Shown here one piece after another: positions 1 through 9,397 of a stretch of 64,000 bases of DNA (position 1 is the first letter of the stretch; every line of letters starts with the position of its first letter). The stretch covers positions 2,294,001 through 2,358,000 of the forward strand of contig NZ_CP019312.1 in the NCBI RefSeq assembly GCF_001969365.1, given 5' to 3'. The DNA comes from Tateyamaria omphalii (GTDB taxonomy: Bacteria > Pseudomonadota > Alphaproteobacteria > Rhodobacterales > Rhodobacteraceae). Made by a program: the position numbers and the translations under genes. Below the pieces are notes generated by a model. It was not told the origin of the DNA and made no database searches. It saw only the letters and a program-made list of their open reading frames with translations.

Positions 1-1
1 G

Positions 2-430
2 CGCATCGGCATCGGCGCAGAGGCCGACACCTTCACCACGCAAGAGGACCTTTTCGCCAAAGTGACGACGCGGCAGGGCGCAGGCCCGATTGTCTGCGTC
101 TTCGTGGACGAGGCGCAATTTCTCACCGAAGATCAGGTCTGGCAACTCGCCCGCGTCGTGGATGACCTGCACGTGCCGGTCATGTCCTACGGCCTGCGGG
201 TCGATTTCCGGGGCAAACTGTTTCCAGGCTCAGCCGCCCTGCTCGCGCTCGCGGACGAGATGCGCGAAGTGCGCACCATCTGCCATTGCGGGCGCAAGGC
301 GACCATGGTGATCCGGCAGGATGCGCACGGCAACGTCATAACCGACGGCGCGCAGGTACAAATCGGGGGCAACGAAACCTATGTCTCGCTCTGCCGCCAG
401 CATTGGCGGGCCGCCGTGGGCGACCTTTAG
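2..430 (+). CDS. tdk: Thymidine kinase, C-terminal part (cut by window edge)
   Basis: The frame is open from base 2 with no start in view, so about 142 C-terminal codons are present. Thymidine kinase phosphorylates thymidine to dTMP in the salvage pathway. The DEAQF segment (Walker B-like) and the paired zinc-binding cysteines of the lasso domain (CHCGRKA, then LCRQHW near the end) identify the type II family. The TAG stop overlaps the stop of the convergent aminotransferase by 4 bases, so there is no room for a separate terminator between them. Confidence 0.93.
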   Translation, partial: RIGIGAEADTFTTQEDLFAKVTTRQGAGPIVCVFVDEAQFLTEDQVWQLARVVDDLHVPVMSYGLRVDFRGKLFPGSAALLALADEMREVRTICHCGRKATMVIRQDAHGNVITDGAQVQIGGNETYVSLCRQHWRAAVGDL

Positions 431-1746
431 GGCAGCACTGCGCGCACCGCCGCATCCAACCGGTCCACCAGCAGCCCCACGTCGCTGTCGTCCAGAATGA
501 AGGGGGGCGCCAGCAGCACGTGATCGCCACGCGTCCCGTCCATGCTGCCGCCCATCGGGTAACAGATCAAACCCTGCGCAAACGCCGCCGCCTTCAGCCG
601 CGCGTGCACCTTGTCCGACGGATCAAACGGCGCCTTGGTCTCTCTGTCCTGCACCAGTTCGATGGCACGAAACAGCCCCACGCCGCGGATATCCCCCACA
701 TGTGGGTGCTGCCCAAACCGTTCGGTCAAAGCGTCATGCAGCGCGTCGCCCAGCGGCGTCACCCGCCCCAGCACATCGTCATCCAGCAACCGCTCAACCA
801 CGGCCAGCGCCGCGGCACAGGCCACCGGATGGCCCAGATAGGTGTGCCCATGCTGGAAAAAGCCCGACCCGTCGCGGATGGTGTCGTGAATCCGCGCGCT
901 GCACAGCATCGCGCCCACCGGCTGATACCCGGCCCCGAGCCCCTTGGCGATGGCGCAGATATCAGGCGACACGCCGTGTTGCTCTGATGCAAACAGCGTG
1001 CCCGTCCGCCCCATACCGCACATCACTTCGTCAAAGATCAGCAGGATACCGTATTGATCACACAGCGCCCGCACGCGCGCAAAATACTTTCCGACCGCCG
1101 GAACAGCGCCAAGGGTCGCACCGACCACAGGTTCCGCAACAAAGGCCATGACCGTTTCGGGGCCCTGCGCCTCGATCTCCGCCTCCAGTTCGGCGATCAG
1201 CCGGTCCACATACTGCGCCTCTGTCTCGCCCTCTGCCTGCCCGCGATAGGCATAGCAGGGCGACACATGGCTGACCTTCATCAGCAGCGGATCAAAGGGC
1301 GCGCGCCGTGCGGCATTCCCGCCGGTGGCCAACGCCCCCAGCGTGTTGCCGTGATAGCTTTGCCGTCGGGCGATCACATGCGACCGCTCGGGCTGCCCGA
1401 CCTCGATGGAATACTGGCGGGCCAGCTTCAGCGCAGCCTCCACCGCCTCCGAACCGCCGGATACGAAGTACACGCGGTCCAACCCCTCGGGCGCAGCGGC
1501 CACTAACCTGTCCGCCAACGCCTCTGCCGGGGCAGACGTGAAATATCCTGTATGGGCAAAGGCCACCCGATCCAACTGCGCCTTGATCGCGGCGGTCACA
1601 TGCGCGTCCCCATGGCCCAGGCACGACACCGCCGCGTCCCCGCAATTGAGGTAGGATGCGCCAGCCGCATCAAACAGATACGCGCCGTCCCCGCGCGACA
1701 CCATGGGCGGCGGCGCCTTGGAGTGTCGGGGAAAAACGTGGCTCAT
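427..1746 (-). CDS. Class III PLP-dependent aminotransferase
   Basis: A 439-residue fold-type I aminotransferase of the omega-amino acid/adenosylmethionine-8-amino-7-oxononanoate type. The Schiff-base lysine is about residue 268 in CAIAKGLGAGYQPVGAM, the PLP-contacting Asp about 239 in IFDEVMCGMGRTG, and the glycine-rich SGGSEAVEAALKLAR stretch lies near 97-110. The frame extends 44 codons further upstream, but the ATG at 1746 begins the conserved N-terminus (MSHVFPRHSK). The amino donor and acceptor cannot be read from sequence; its neighbours do not suggest a biotin or ectoine pathway. Convergent with tdk. Confidence 0.88.
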   Translation of the reverse strand: MSHVFPRHSKAPPPMVSRGDGAYLFDAAGASYLNCGDAAVSCLGHGDAHVTAAIKAQLDRVAFAHTGYFTSAPAEALADRLVAAAPEGLDRVYFVSGGSEAVEAALKLARQYSIEVGQPERSHVIARRQSYHGNTLGALATGGNAARRAPFDPLLMKVSHVSPCYAYRGQAEGETEAQYVDRLIAELEAEIEAQGPETVMAFVAEPVVGATLGAVPAVGKYFARVRALCDQYGILLIFDEVMCGMGRTGTLFASEQHGVSPDICAIAKGLGAGYQPVGAMLCSARIHDTIRDGSGFFQHGHTYLGHPVACAAALAVVERLLDDDVLGRVTPLGDALHDALTERFGQHPHVGDIRGVGLFRAIELVQDRETKAPFDPSDKVHARLKAAAFAQGLICYPMGGSMDGTRGDHVLLAPPFILDDSDVGLLVDRLDAAVRAVLP

Positions 1747-2074
1747 ATCCAAGGCTCCGAATCTGCCGCCCGCATGGCGCCCGCCCGTGTGGACAGTGCA
1801 CCGTACGGACCGCGCCCAATCTATGCGCACAGCATGTCCCCAAACGGGCTGTCTGAAAAGCCCAATACAGGCACGCATTCATCGGGTCCGCCTGCGTATC
1901 GAACGCTAAGACATTGTTTTATCTTGCTTTACGCCCATTCCAGCCCCCGTCCCAATCGGCGAGCCGATTATCGCAAAGGTTGACCTTACGGCTTCTTTCC
2001 GCAGGGTAGATGTATCAGTCGGGTTGCGCGCGCGCGTGCGTGCAACCCGGCCAAACATAAGGGAGACATTTGAT
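1747..2074. other. Intergenic region with stem-loop before the TRAP binding-protein gene
   Basis: A 328-base divergent gap between the aminotransferase start and the TAXI gene. The clearest structure is a stem-loop at 2020-2049 (10-bp stem with one G-T pair, CGGGTTGC... against ...GCAACCCG, with a GC-alternating loop) immediately before the ribosome-binding site AAGGGAGA at 2058-2065. A TTGACC at 1980-1985 could be a -35 box but no good -10 follows. Promoters for both directions presumably lie here. Confidence 0.4.
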
Positions 2075-3043
2075 ATGTTTGCAAAACTGAAACTGGGGGC
2101 CGCCGTGGTGGCCGGGGCGCTGATGACAGCACCCATCGCCACTGCGCAGGAGTTTATCTCGATCGGCACCGGCGGCGTGACCGGCGTCTACTACCCGACG
2201 GGCGGCGCGATCTGCCGTCTGGTCAACAAGAACCGCAAAGAACACGGCATCCGGTGCGCCGTGGAATCGACCGGTGGGTCGGTCTACAACATCAATACGA
2301 TCAAGGGCGGCGAGCTCGAGTTCGGCGTTGCCCAGTCCGACTGGCAGTACCACGCGTTCAACGGCACATCGAAGTTCGAAGGCGACGCGGCCTTCCCCGA
2401 CATCCGCGCCGTGATGTCGGTCCACCCCGAACCCTTCACCCTGATCGTGCGCGGTGACAGCGGCATCGAAGGTTTCGAGGACCTGGCAGGCAAGCGTGTA
2501 AACGTGGGCAACCCCGGCTCCGGCCAGCGTGCCACGATGGAAGTGGTCATGGACGCCTTCGGCATCGGCATGAGCGACCTTGCTCTGGCGACTGAATACA
2601 AGGGCTCGGAGATGGCCAAGCAGCTGTGTGACGGCAATATCGACGCGATGATCTACACCATTGGTCACCCGGCTGCGGCGATCAAGGAAGCGACGACAAC
2701 CTGCGACGCGCGGCTTGTGTCCGTGACCGGCGATCCCATCGACCAGCTGGTCGCTGACAACCCGTTCTACCGCGTGGCGACCATTCCGGGCGGCATGTAT
2801 GCGGGCACAGATGGCGACACGACGACCTTCGGCGTCGGTGCCACCTTCGTCACCTCGGCCAGCGTGCCTGAAGAGACGGTGTATGTCGTGGCCAAGGCGG
2901 TGATGGAGAACATCGACGACTTCAAGGGCCTGCACCCTGCCTTTGCCAACCTTGATCCGGCTGAAATGGTCCAGGACGGCCTGTCGGCGCCGCTGCACCC
3001 CGGTGCGGAAAGAGCCTACAAAGAACTGGGCCTGATGGAATAA
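2075..3043 (+). CDS. TAXI family TRAP transporter solute-binding protein
   Basis: A 322-residue periplasmic binding protein. It has a signal peptide (MFAKLKLGAAVVAGALM... cleaved near ATA-QE) followed by the TAXI-family opening FISIGTGGVTGVYYPTGGAI and the typical ESTGGSVYNINTIKGGELEFG region. The start at 2075 has AAGGGAGA ten bases upstream; a frame opening at 2024 adds 17 residues without signal-peptide character. It delivers ligand to the fused TRAP permease 113 bases downstream. TAXI proteins are reported for glutamate-like and other organic acids; the ligand here is unknown. Confidence 0.93.
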   Translation: MFAKLKLGAAVVAGALMTAPIATAQEFISIGTGGVTGVYYPTGGAICRLVNKNRKEHGIRCAVESTGGSVYNINTIKGGELEFGVAQSDWQYHAFNGTSKFEGDAAFPDIRAVMSVHPEPFTLIVRGDSGIEGFEDLAGKRVNVGNPGSGQRATMEVVMDAFGIGMSDLALATEYKGSEMAKQLCDGNIDAMIYTIGHPAAAIKEATTTCDARLVSVTGDPIDQLVADNPFYRVATIPGGMYAGTDGDTTTFGVGATFVTSASVPEETVYVVAKAVMENIDDFKGLHPAFANLDPAEMVQDGLSAPLHPGAERAYKELGLME

Positions 3044-3055
3044 GCCAGCGCCCTG

Positions 3056-3085
3056 AGACGCCCGGAACAATCGCTTCGGGCGTCT
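3056..3085 (+). terminator. Intercistronic stem-loop between TRAP binding protein and permease
   Basis: A perfect 9-bp stem (AGACGCCCG at 3056-3064 with CGGGCGTCT at 3077-3085) with a 12-base loop, starting 13 bases after the binding-protein stop and followed only by TTCCCATTTC. The weak U-tract suggests partial termination or 3'-end protection, which would let the binding protein be made in excess over the permease. Confidence 0.5.
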
Positions 3086-3156
3086 TCCCATTTCATGACG
3101 ACAGACAGCAGACGGGCGCATAACGCCCGCATAGTGCCTGCACCGGGGGACCATCC

Positions 3157-5784
3157 ATGACCGATCAGAACACAGTGACGCAATCCGCCGACGACCTCGT
3201 CGCCGAGGCCGACACCGGTGCCCGCAACCCCTCTGCCGCGTGGCAGGCCAAACTGATCATCGGTACGTGCATCGCGTGGTCCCTGTTCCAGCTCTATATC
3301 GCCTCCAAGGTGCCGGGCATCGTGGCGCAGGCCACGGGCATGGGCATCTTCGCCAATATCGTCGCACAGGCCCGTTTCGTGCACCTGGCCTTTGCCATCA
3401 TGCTGGCGACCCTCGCCTTTCCGCTGTTCAAATCCTCCCCCCGCGACCGCATCCCGCTCTATGACTGGGTGCTGATCCTGCTGGGCGTCGGCTCCTGCCT
3501 CTACCTCGTCGTCTTTCGTTTCCAGATCGCCGACCGTCCGGGGCTCTGGAGCGCATCCGACATCACCATGTCCTCCATCGGCATGGTCGTGTTGTTGATC
3601 GCCGTCTACCGCTCGCTCGGCCTGCCGCTGGTCATCATCGCGTCGGCCTTCGTCGCCTTCGCCTTCTTCGGCGGATACTCCGAATGGGCGCGCGAGATCA
3701 CAAACTACGGCGGCGCATCCCTGTCCAAAGCGCTCGGCCACTACTGGATGCAGACCGAGGGCGTCTTCGGTGTGGCCTTGGGCGTCTCCACTTCCATGAT
3801 CTTCCTCTTCGTCCTCTTCGGCGCGCTCCTCGACCGCGCAGGCGGTGGCAGCTGGTTCATAAAGGTCGCCATCGCCCTTCTGGGCGCCCTGCGCGGCGGC
3901 CCGGCCAAGGCGTCGGTCCTGTCCTCCATGCTCACCGGCATGATCTCCGGCTCCTCCATCTCGAACACCGTCACCACCGGCACCTTCACCATCCCCCTGA
4001 TGAAGCGCATCGGCTTCCCAGCAGAAAAGGCGGGCGCGGTCGAGGTCGCCTCCTCCACCAACGGCCAGCTCACCCCGCCGGTCATGGGCGCCGCCGCCTT
4101 CCTCATGGTCGAATACGTCAACATCCCCTATATCGACGTGGTCAAACACGCCTTCCTGCCTGCGGTGATCAGCTACATCGCACTGCTCTACATCGTGCAC
4201 CTCGAAGCGCTGAAAATGCAGATGCAGGGGCTGACCAAGGCAGGGCGTCACATCGGCCCGGTGCTGATTCTCATCCTCTTCCTGTCAGGCTTCATCTTCC
4301 TGGGTGCCTGCACCTTCATCATGATCGGCCTGCGCAGCGTGATGGACAACTTCATGGCCGAAAGCGTCTACGGCGCCATCGTCATCGTGGCGCTCCTCTA
4401 CCTTGTGCTCGTCTACTACGCCTCGCGCTATCCGGATGTGGCGATGGACGACCCCGACGGCCCGCTCGAAGCACCCAGGCTCACGCCCACCCTGCTGGGC
4501 GGGGCCTATTTCGCGCTGCCGATCTTCATCCTCGTCTGGAACCTCATGGTGCGCACGGACAGCCTTGACCGGCTGTCGCCGTCGCTCTCGGCCTTCTGGG
4601 CGACCATCTTCATGATCATCGTGGCGCTCACCCACCGCCCGCTCAAGGCGATGTTCCGGGGCGAAGCCTTCGCCTCTGCCACCACCGCGGGCTGGCACGA
4701 CTTTGTCCAGGGGTTGATCCTTGGTGCGCGCAACATGATCGGCATCGGCGTCGCCACGGGCGCTGCGGGCGTGATCGTTGGCACGATCAGCCTCACAGGC
4801 GCACACCAGGTGATCGGCCAGGTGGTCGAGGTGATCGCAGGCGGCAACATCTGGATCCTCCTGATCCTCGTTGCGGTCATGTCGCTGATCCTCGGCATGG
4901 GCCTGCCCACGACAGCCAACTACATCGTGGTCTCGTCGCTCATGGCGCCGGTGATCCTGACGGTCGGGGCATCCGCGGGCTACATCTTCCCGCTGATCGC
5001 CGTGCACCTCTTTGTGTTCTATTTCGGCATCCTTGCGGATGACACACCGCCCGTGGGCCTTGCCGCATACGCAGCCGCCGCCATCTCTCGCGGCGACCCG
5101 ATCAAGACCGGGGTGCAAGGCTTTGCCTACGACATCCGCACGGCCCTCTTGCCGTTCCTCTTCATCTTCAACACGGACCTCTTGCTGATCGACGTGGGCT
5201 TTGCCAAGGCGATCCTCGTCTTCTTCATCTCGCTCATCGCCATGCTGCTCTTTGCGGCAGCAACGCAGGGCTACTTCATCGCCAAAAGCAAAACCTGGGA
5301 AACGGTGGCGCTCCTGGTCATCGCCTTCATGTTGTTCCGACCGGACTACCTGCTGGATCAGGTCAGCGAGAAATACCAATCCGCCTCGGGCCCCGCAGCA
5401 CTCGAACTGATGGCGCGTGCCGAGACAGACAGGGAACTGCGCGTGGTGGTCGAAGGACCGGATTTCGACACCGGCAGGCTCAGACCCACGACCATTACCC
5501 TGCCTGCCATCAACGGCGATGCCGAAGCGGCACTTGATGCCCAGGGCCTGACCATCTTGCCCGATGGCGACGTGATTGCGATGGACGAACCCTTCCCAGG
5601 CACACCGTTCTTCGAAAGCCTCGGGAACGAATACGATTTCTACGGCGATACTCCGGTCCAGATCACCCAAGTGCAGATCGAAAACGACCGGATGCCCAAG
5701 GAGCTGTTTTTCATCCCCGCCCTGCTGCTGCTGGGGGGGCTGGTCCTGATCCAGCGCCGCCGCGCCACCCAACCTGCGTTTTAA
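3157..5784 (+). CDS. TRAP transporter fused permease (4TM/12TM) with DUF3394-like C-terminal domain
   Basis: An 875-residue inner-membrane protein that combines the small (DctQ-like) and large (DctM-like) TRAP subunits, as is usual for TAXI systems. Many hydrophobic segments fill residues 30-650, including the large-subunit motif GLPTTANYIVV near residue 580 and the GSSISNTVTTGTF segment near 265. The last ~180 residues are largely soluble with a final membrane helix (ELFFIPALLLLGGLVL), resembling the DUF3394 extension found on some TAXI permeases. The start at 3157 follows GGGGGA. Uptake is expected to be driven by an ion gradient. Confidence 0.92.
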   Translation: MTDQNTVTQSADDLVAEADTGARNPSAAWQAKLIIGTCIAWSLFQLYIASKVPGIVAQATGMGIFANIVAQARFVHLAFAIMLATLAFPLFKSSPRDRIPLYDWVLILLGVGSCLYLVVFRFQIADRPGLWSASDITMSSIGMVVLLIAVYRSLGLPLVIIASAFVAFAFFGGYSEWAREITNYGGASLSKALGHYWMQTEGVFGVALGVSTSMIFLFVLFGALLDRAGGGSWFIKVAIALLGALRGGPAKASVLSSMLTGMISGSSISNTVTTGTFTIPLMKRIGFPAEKAGAVEVASSTNGQLTPPVMGAAAFLMVEYVNIPYIDVVKHAFLPAVISYIALLYIVHLEALKMQMQGLTKAGRHIGPVLILILFLSGFIFLGACTFIMIGLRSVMDNFMAESVYGAIVIVALLYLVLVYYASRYPDVAMDDPDGPLEAPRLTPTLLGGAYFALPIFILVWNLMVRTDSLDRLSPSLSAFWATIFMIIVALTHRPLKAMFRGEAFASATTAGWHDFVQGLILGARNMIGIGVATGAAGVIVGTISLTGAHQVIGQVVEVIAGGNIWILLILVAVMSLILGMGLPTTANYIVVSSLMAPVILTVGASAGYIFPLIAVHLFVFYFGILADDTPPVGLAAYAAAAISRGDPIKTGVQGFAYDIRTALLPFLFIFNTDLLLIDVGFAKAILVFFISLIAMLLFAAATQGYFIAKSKTWETVALLVIAFMLFRPDYLLDQVSEKYQSASGPAALELMARAETDRELRVVVEGPDFDTGRLRPTTITLPAINGDAEAALDAQGLTILPDGDVIAMDEPFPGTPFFESLGNEYDFYGDTPVQITQVQIENDRMPKELFFIPALLLLGGLVLIQRRRATQPAF

Positions 5785-5796
5785 GAAAGCACAGCC

Positions 5797-6222
5797 ATGT
5801 TCAAAACGCTTCTCCTTGCCGTCGACGTCAACGCGCCCGAGGGCGCCGCCCGCAGCGCCGAAGCCGCCTTTTCCATGGCCCGCGCCGAAGGGGCCACGCT
5901 GCACCTGCTGAACGTCGTGCCCGACACCGGCATGGCAATCGTGGGGGCCTCCATGGCCGCCGACAGCATGAAAAACGCGCTGGCGGCGGCCAAGTCCGAA
6001 CTGGAACGCTGGGCCAAGGCCAACGTGCCGGACGATGTAAGCCATCATGTCCATGTGGCCGAAGGCACGGTCTACGACCAGATCATCCGCACGTCCCGGA
6101 CACTCGACATCGACGCCATCATCGTCGGCGCGCACCGGCCAGAACTGAAGGATTACCTGATCGGCCCCAACGCTGCGCGCGTTGCGCGTCATGCAACGCA
6201 ATCGGTGTTCGTGGTACGCTAG
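5797..6222 (+). CDS. Universal stress protein (UspA family) linked to TRAP transporter
   Basis: A 141-residue single-domain Usp protein. It begins MFKTLLLAVDVNAPEGAARS, with the VVP segment in mid-protein and the ATP-binding-type ending GPNAARVARHATQSVFVVR. It starts 12 bases after the TRAP permease stop and so is in the same transcription unit. In Halomonas the Usp protein TeaD is encoded with a TRAP transporter and modulates its activity; a similar role here is inference from position only. Confidence 0.9.
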   Translation: MFKTLLLAVDVNAPEGAARSAEAAFSMARAEGATLHLLNVVPDTGMAIVGASMAADSMKNALAAAKSELERWAKANVPDDVSHHVHVAEGTVYDQIIRTSRTLDIDAIIVGAHRPELKDYLIGPNAARVARHATQSVFVVR

Positions 6223-6292
6223 CTTATGCACGCTGTACCGGACCCGACAGACTCTCACGGTATGGCGTGCTTGTCCCTGACGGACCCGCCTG

Positions 6293-8839
6293 TCAGTCCG
6301 TCGCTTCTGCGGCCACCGCCTGCTCAAGACGTTTAACAAAACGGGCCTGCGCCGCGTCCGCCAGGTCGGTCAGCGCGACCAACTGCTTTGCATGACCAGC
6401 GGCATCACAGGCGCGGGCGTGATCCTCGCAGGTGGCCAGCACCGTCTCCAGCCGGGTCAGACCCAGAAGCGCGGCGGCCCCGGTCAGCTTGTGCGCCGCC
6501 CCGGCCAATTCGGTCATGTCGGCCCCGTCCCGAACATGACGCGCACTTTCCGCGAAGGCGTTCAATTCGGTGAAAAAGGCTTCGCCGGTATCCCGCACCT
6601 TCCCGGCGCCAAGAACGGCGATCAATTCGCCCAGCACATCATCGTCATGCACGTCGTCCGGTGCGCTTGATGTCACCTCGGTCAGATCGGCAAACAGGAT
6701 ATGCAGCGCATCCAGACGGATGGGTTTGGTGTGGAACCGATCCATGCCCGCCTGTTTGGCAGGCGCGCGGTACTCCTCGACACCATGCGCGGTCAGGCCC
6801 ACGATCTCGGTCTGGGCATTGGGGCCGTCGCCTGCACGCAATTTCCGCGTGGCCTCAATACCGTCCATCACAGGCATGCTGATATCCATAAAGATCAGGT
6901 CGAACCGCGCATGCTCTGCTTTTTCAAGGCAATCCGCACCATTCACCGCCTCCGCCACCCGGTGCCCCATCCCCTCAAGCATATCGCGCAGAACCCTGCG
7001 GTTGATGTCGTTGTCCTCGGCCACAAGGACTGAACATCCGCGCTTGACCCGCACCCTTTCACCAGGCACCGGCACAGGTTCGACGGTTTGGACGTCACAA
7101 CGGTGCAGGGGCAGAATGAGCGTAAAGGTTGACCCGACGCCGGTTTCGCTTTCCAGCGTGATATCGCCGCCCATTTCCCGCGCGATGCGGCGCGCAATGG
7201 ACAGGCCCAGCCCGTCACCGCGGCGTTGACGGCCCGCACCTTCGGCCAGCGACACAAAATCCTCGAACACGTGTTCCTGATCATCCGGCGCAATGCCGGC
7301 GCCCGTGTCGCACACCGCAAAGCGAACAGACGTGGTGTCGGGCCCGTGGATACCGTTGACGGACACTTTGATCTCGCCCCGGTCCGTGAACTTTATTGCG
7401 TTGCCGATTAGGTTGGTCAGGATTTGCCGGATGCGGTTGTTATCCCCGTGAAAACGCATGCGCATCCCGTCGGCCACATGCAGCGACAGCGACAGCTGCT
7501 TTTCACGTGCCAGCGGCTCCAGCACGTCGACAAGGCTGCTCATCAGGGTGGGCAGGTCGAAATCCTGGGGCGAGAATTGCAGCGCGCCGCCCTCGATGCG
7601 CGTGATATCCAGCGCCTCGTTCACGTATTCCAGCAGGATCTCGCTGGAAGCGGTGGCGATCTTTGCATAGCGCTCCTGCTGGGCGGTCAGCGACGTTGTT
7701 TTCAGCAGGTCCAGCACGCCCAGAATGCCGTTCAGCGGTGTGCGGATCTCATGGCTCATGATGGTCAGAAAGCGGGTCTTGGCCTTGTCCATGGTCTGTG
7801 CCCGGTCACGCGCGTCGATCAGCTTCTGCTCGTCAATCTTGCGCTCGCTGATGTCGCGGACATAGGCGATAAAGCTTTTCTGCCCCTCGACCTCCGTCGT
7901 GGTGATGTTCAGCTCGACCGGAAATTCCTCACCGCTCTTGCGCAGGGCCGCCAGCTCGAACCGTCCCGAATCAACGACATGCGGTTCGCCCGTCTTCAGA
8001 TAGCGGTCCATCCCGTCACGATGCGCCTCGCGCATCCGGTGCGGAATGATTGTATCGTCCATCTTCTGGCCAATGATCTCGCCCCGCCGCCAGCCAAACA
8101 CATTCTCCGCGGCACTGTTGAACCCGATGATGCGCCCCTCGCTGTCGGCGGTGACAATCGCATCCAGCGACGCCGCCACGGTCGAGGCCAGCTTGCGCGA
8201 CGAGGTCAACAGCTCCCGGTCCCGCTGTGCCGCGCGGTCCAGCAACTGGATCAGCAGCTGGAGCAAGATGCCCATCAGGAACAAGAGCGCGATGGCCACA
8301 CCGGCGGTCCACAAAAGCTGCCGCGCAAAGCCCGCGCGCCGCGCCTCCGACTGCTCGGCGCCCAGGCGAACGCCCAACACCGCGATGCCACGCACGTCCT
8401 GCCGCACGTCACGCAGCATCGCCCGGATGCGCCGCAAATCGTCCTCGCTCAGACCGCCAGGTGCATCCAGCAGGGCAATCGTCTGTTCGGCAAAGGCATT
8501 GATGGGCGCGATCTGCCGGGCAGCCGCTGTGTTGTCGCCAAAAATCTCGGCGGCGCGGCCCGAATTGATGATGTCCACGCGGCTCAGCGCAATATCAATG
8601 CGCAAGCGCACCTCGTCGCGGGTCAACGTGCCCTCGGCCAATTGCTCGGTCAGGACGGCGTTGAGATTGGCAAACTCGGTGTCGAGCTGTGCAATGCTCC
8701 ACTGCGTGTTGTCGCCCGCCGCCAGCGACAGGCTCCGCATCTGGGCGGCCAGGTTCGCGACCATAACGGCCAACAGCAGCAACAGCAAGCCAAAGCCCGC
8801 AGCAATTGCAACGCGGTAGCGGTTCAGTCCATGCGTCAT
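6293..8839 (-). CDS. Hybrid sensor histidine kinase (periplasmic sensor-PAS-HisKA-HATPase-REC-Hpt)
   Basis: An 848-residue tripartite sensor kinase. Membrane helices at about 10-32 and 173-198 enclose a ~140-residue, mostly helical periplasmic domain. Then come a PAS domain (about 211-335, with a PAC tail YVRDISERK), the H-box (phospho-His363 in MSHEIRTPLN), the N-box NLIGNAIKFTD, the G-boxes CDTGAGIAPDD and GDGLGLSIARR, a receiver (Asp652 in FMDISMPVMDG) and an Hpt domain (His783 in AAHKLTGAA). The oxidoreductase-fold gene lies 42 bases upstream in the same direction and is probably in the same operon. The divergent LuxR-type regulator at 9522 is the likely output partner. Confidence 0.93.
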   Translation of the reverse strand: MTHGLNRYRVAIAAGFGLLLLLLAVMVANLAAQMRSLSLAAGDNTQWSIAQLDTEFANLNAVLTEQLAEGTLTRDEVRLRIDIALSRVDIINSGRAAEIFGDNTAAARQIAPINAFAEQTIALLDAPGGLSEDDLRRIRAMLRDVRQDVRGIAVLGVRLGAEQSEARRAGFARQLLWTAGVAIALLFLMGILLQLLIQLLDRAAQRDRELLTSSRKLASTVAASLDAIVTADSEGRIIGFNSAAENVFGWRRGEIIGQKMDDTIIPHRMREAHRDGMDRYLKTGEPHVVDSGRFELAALRKSGEEFPVELNITTTEVEGQKSFIAYVRDISERKIDEQKLIDARDRAQTMDKAKTRFLTIMSHEIRTPLNGILGVLDLLKTTSLTAQQERYAKIATASSEILLEYVNEALDITRIEGGALQFSPQDFDLPTLMSSLVDVLEPLAREKQLSLSLHVADGMRMRFHGDNNRIRQILTNLIGNAIKFTDRGEIKVSVNGIHGPDTTSVRFAVCDTGAGIAPDDQEHVFEDFVSLAEGAGRQRRGDGLGLSIARRIAREMGGDITLESETGVGSTFTLILPLHRCDVQTVEPVPVPGERVRVKRGCSVLVAEDNDINRRVLRDMLEGMGHRVAEAVNGADCLEKAEHARFDLIFMDISMPVMDGIEATRKLRAGDGPNAQTEIVGLTAHGVEEYRAPAKQAGMDRFHTKPIRLDALHILFADLTEVTSSAPDDVHDDDVLGELIAVLGAGKVRDTGEAFFTELNAFAESARHVRDGADMTELAGAAHKLTGAAALLGLTRLETVLATCEDHARACDAAGHAKQLVALTDLADAAQARFVKRLEQAVAAEATD

Positions 8840-8881
8840 GTGCGCCCTCCCCCGTCAGGTCACACGAGGCACGATGCCAAT

Positions 8882-9370
8882 TCAATCCACTACGTTCAAA
8901 CGGGTCAACTGCCATATGCTCTGCGCGTATGTCGTCTCGGTCCGGTAGCGCCAGTGCCGGTCATAGGGATAGACCACCCAGAACGGCCCCTTGTCGCGCA
9001 CCGACATGTATTCCCCGTTCATGCGGGTCGCGACAAGGGGCACGTCCTCTTCGAGTTCATCATAGGGCAAGGTCACCAGATAATCGTTCAACGCGATCAT
9101 CTCGACCACAGCCCCCTCGACCTCCACCGCATCAAGCAACGCCTTCAACGGCACGCCCGAAAACTGAACCGTCCCATCGGTCCAGATCGTGCTGGTCGTG
9201 AACTCGGACTGTGGCAACGCGTCCAGCTGGTCATAGTCCAGCGTGACGGTATCCCCGTTACCATCAGTCACGTGCAGCCTGAGCGCCTCCTGCGCCATGG
9301 CGGGAAGCGCCCAGGCCAGGAAAAAACAGAACAGTCCGGCCAGCGTCCGTGAGTGGTGGATCCGTGCCAT
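8882..9370 (-). CDS. Exported molybdopterin-oxidoreductase-fold protein lacking the Mo-ligand Cys
   Basis: A 162-residue protein with a signal peptide (LAGLFCFFLAWALPAMAQ) and a mature part resembling the sulfite-oxidase molybdopterin-binding fold: FSGVPLKALLDAV, then YLVTLPYDELEEDVPLVATRMNGEYMS and the C-terminal GPFWVVYPYD. The only cysteine is in the signal peptide, so the Cys that ligates molybdenum in true family enzymes is absent. The ATG at 9370 has AGAGGA six bases upstream; an in-frame TTG at 9376 is too close to that site. Placed just before the sensor kinase, it may act as a periplasmic sensing partner rather than an enzyme (inference). Confidence 0.8.
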   Translation of the reverse strand: MARIHHSRTLAGLFCFFLAWALPAMAQEALRLHVTDGNGDTVTLDYDQLDALPQSEFTTSTIWTDGTVQFSGVPLKALLDAVEVEGAVVEMIALNDYLVTLPYDELEEDVPLVATRMNGEYMSVRDKGPFWVVYPYDRHWRYRTETTYAQSIWQLTRLNVVD

Positions 9371-9397
9371 GGTCAATCCTCTTTCGTCCTAAAAAAT

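Noticed and set aside
4285..6339. Very long open frame on the minus strand opposite the TRAP permease
   Set aside because: Antisense shadow of a high-GC gene: His/Asp/Gln/Arg-rich translation, no domain, no ribosome-binding site. The same applies to long antisense frames opposite the histidine kinase, groEL, atpA, atpD, trxB and SAT.
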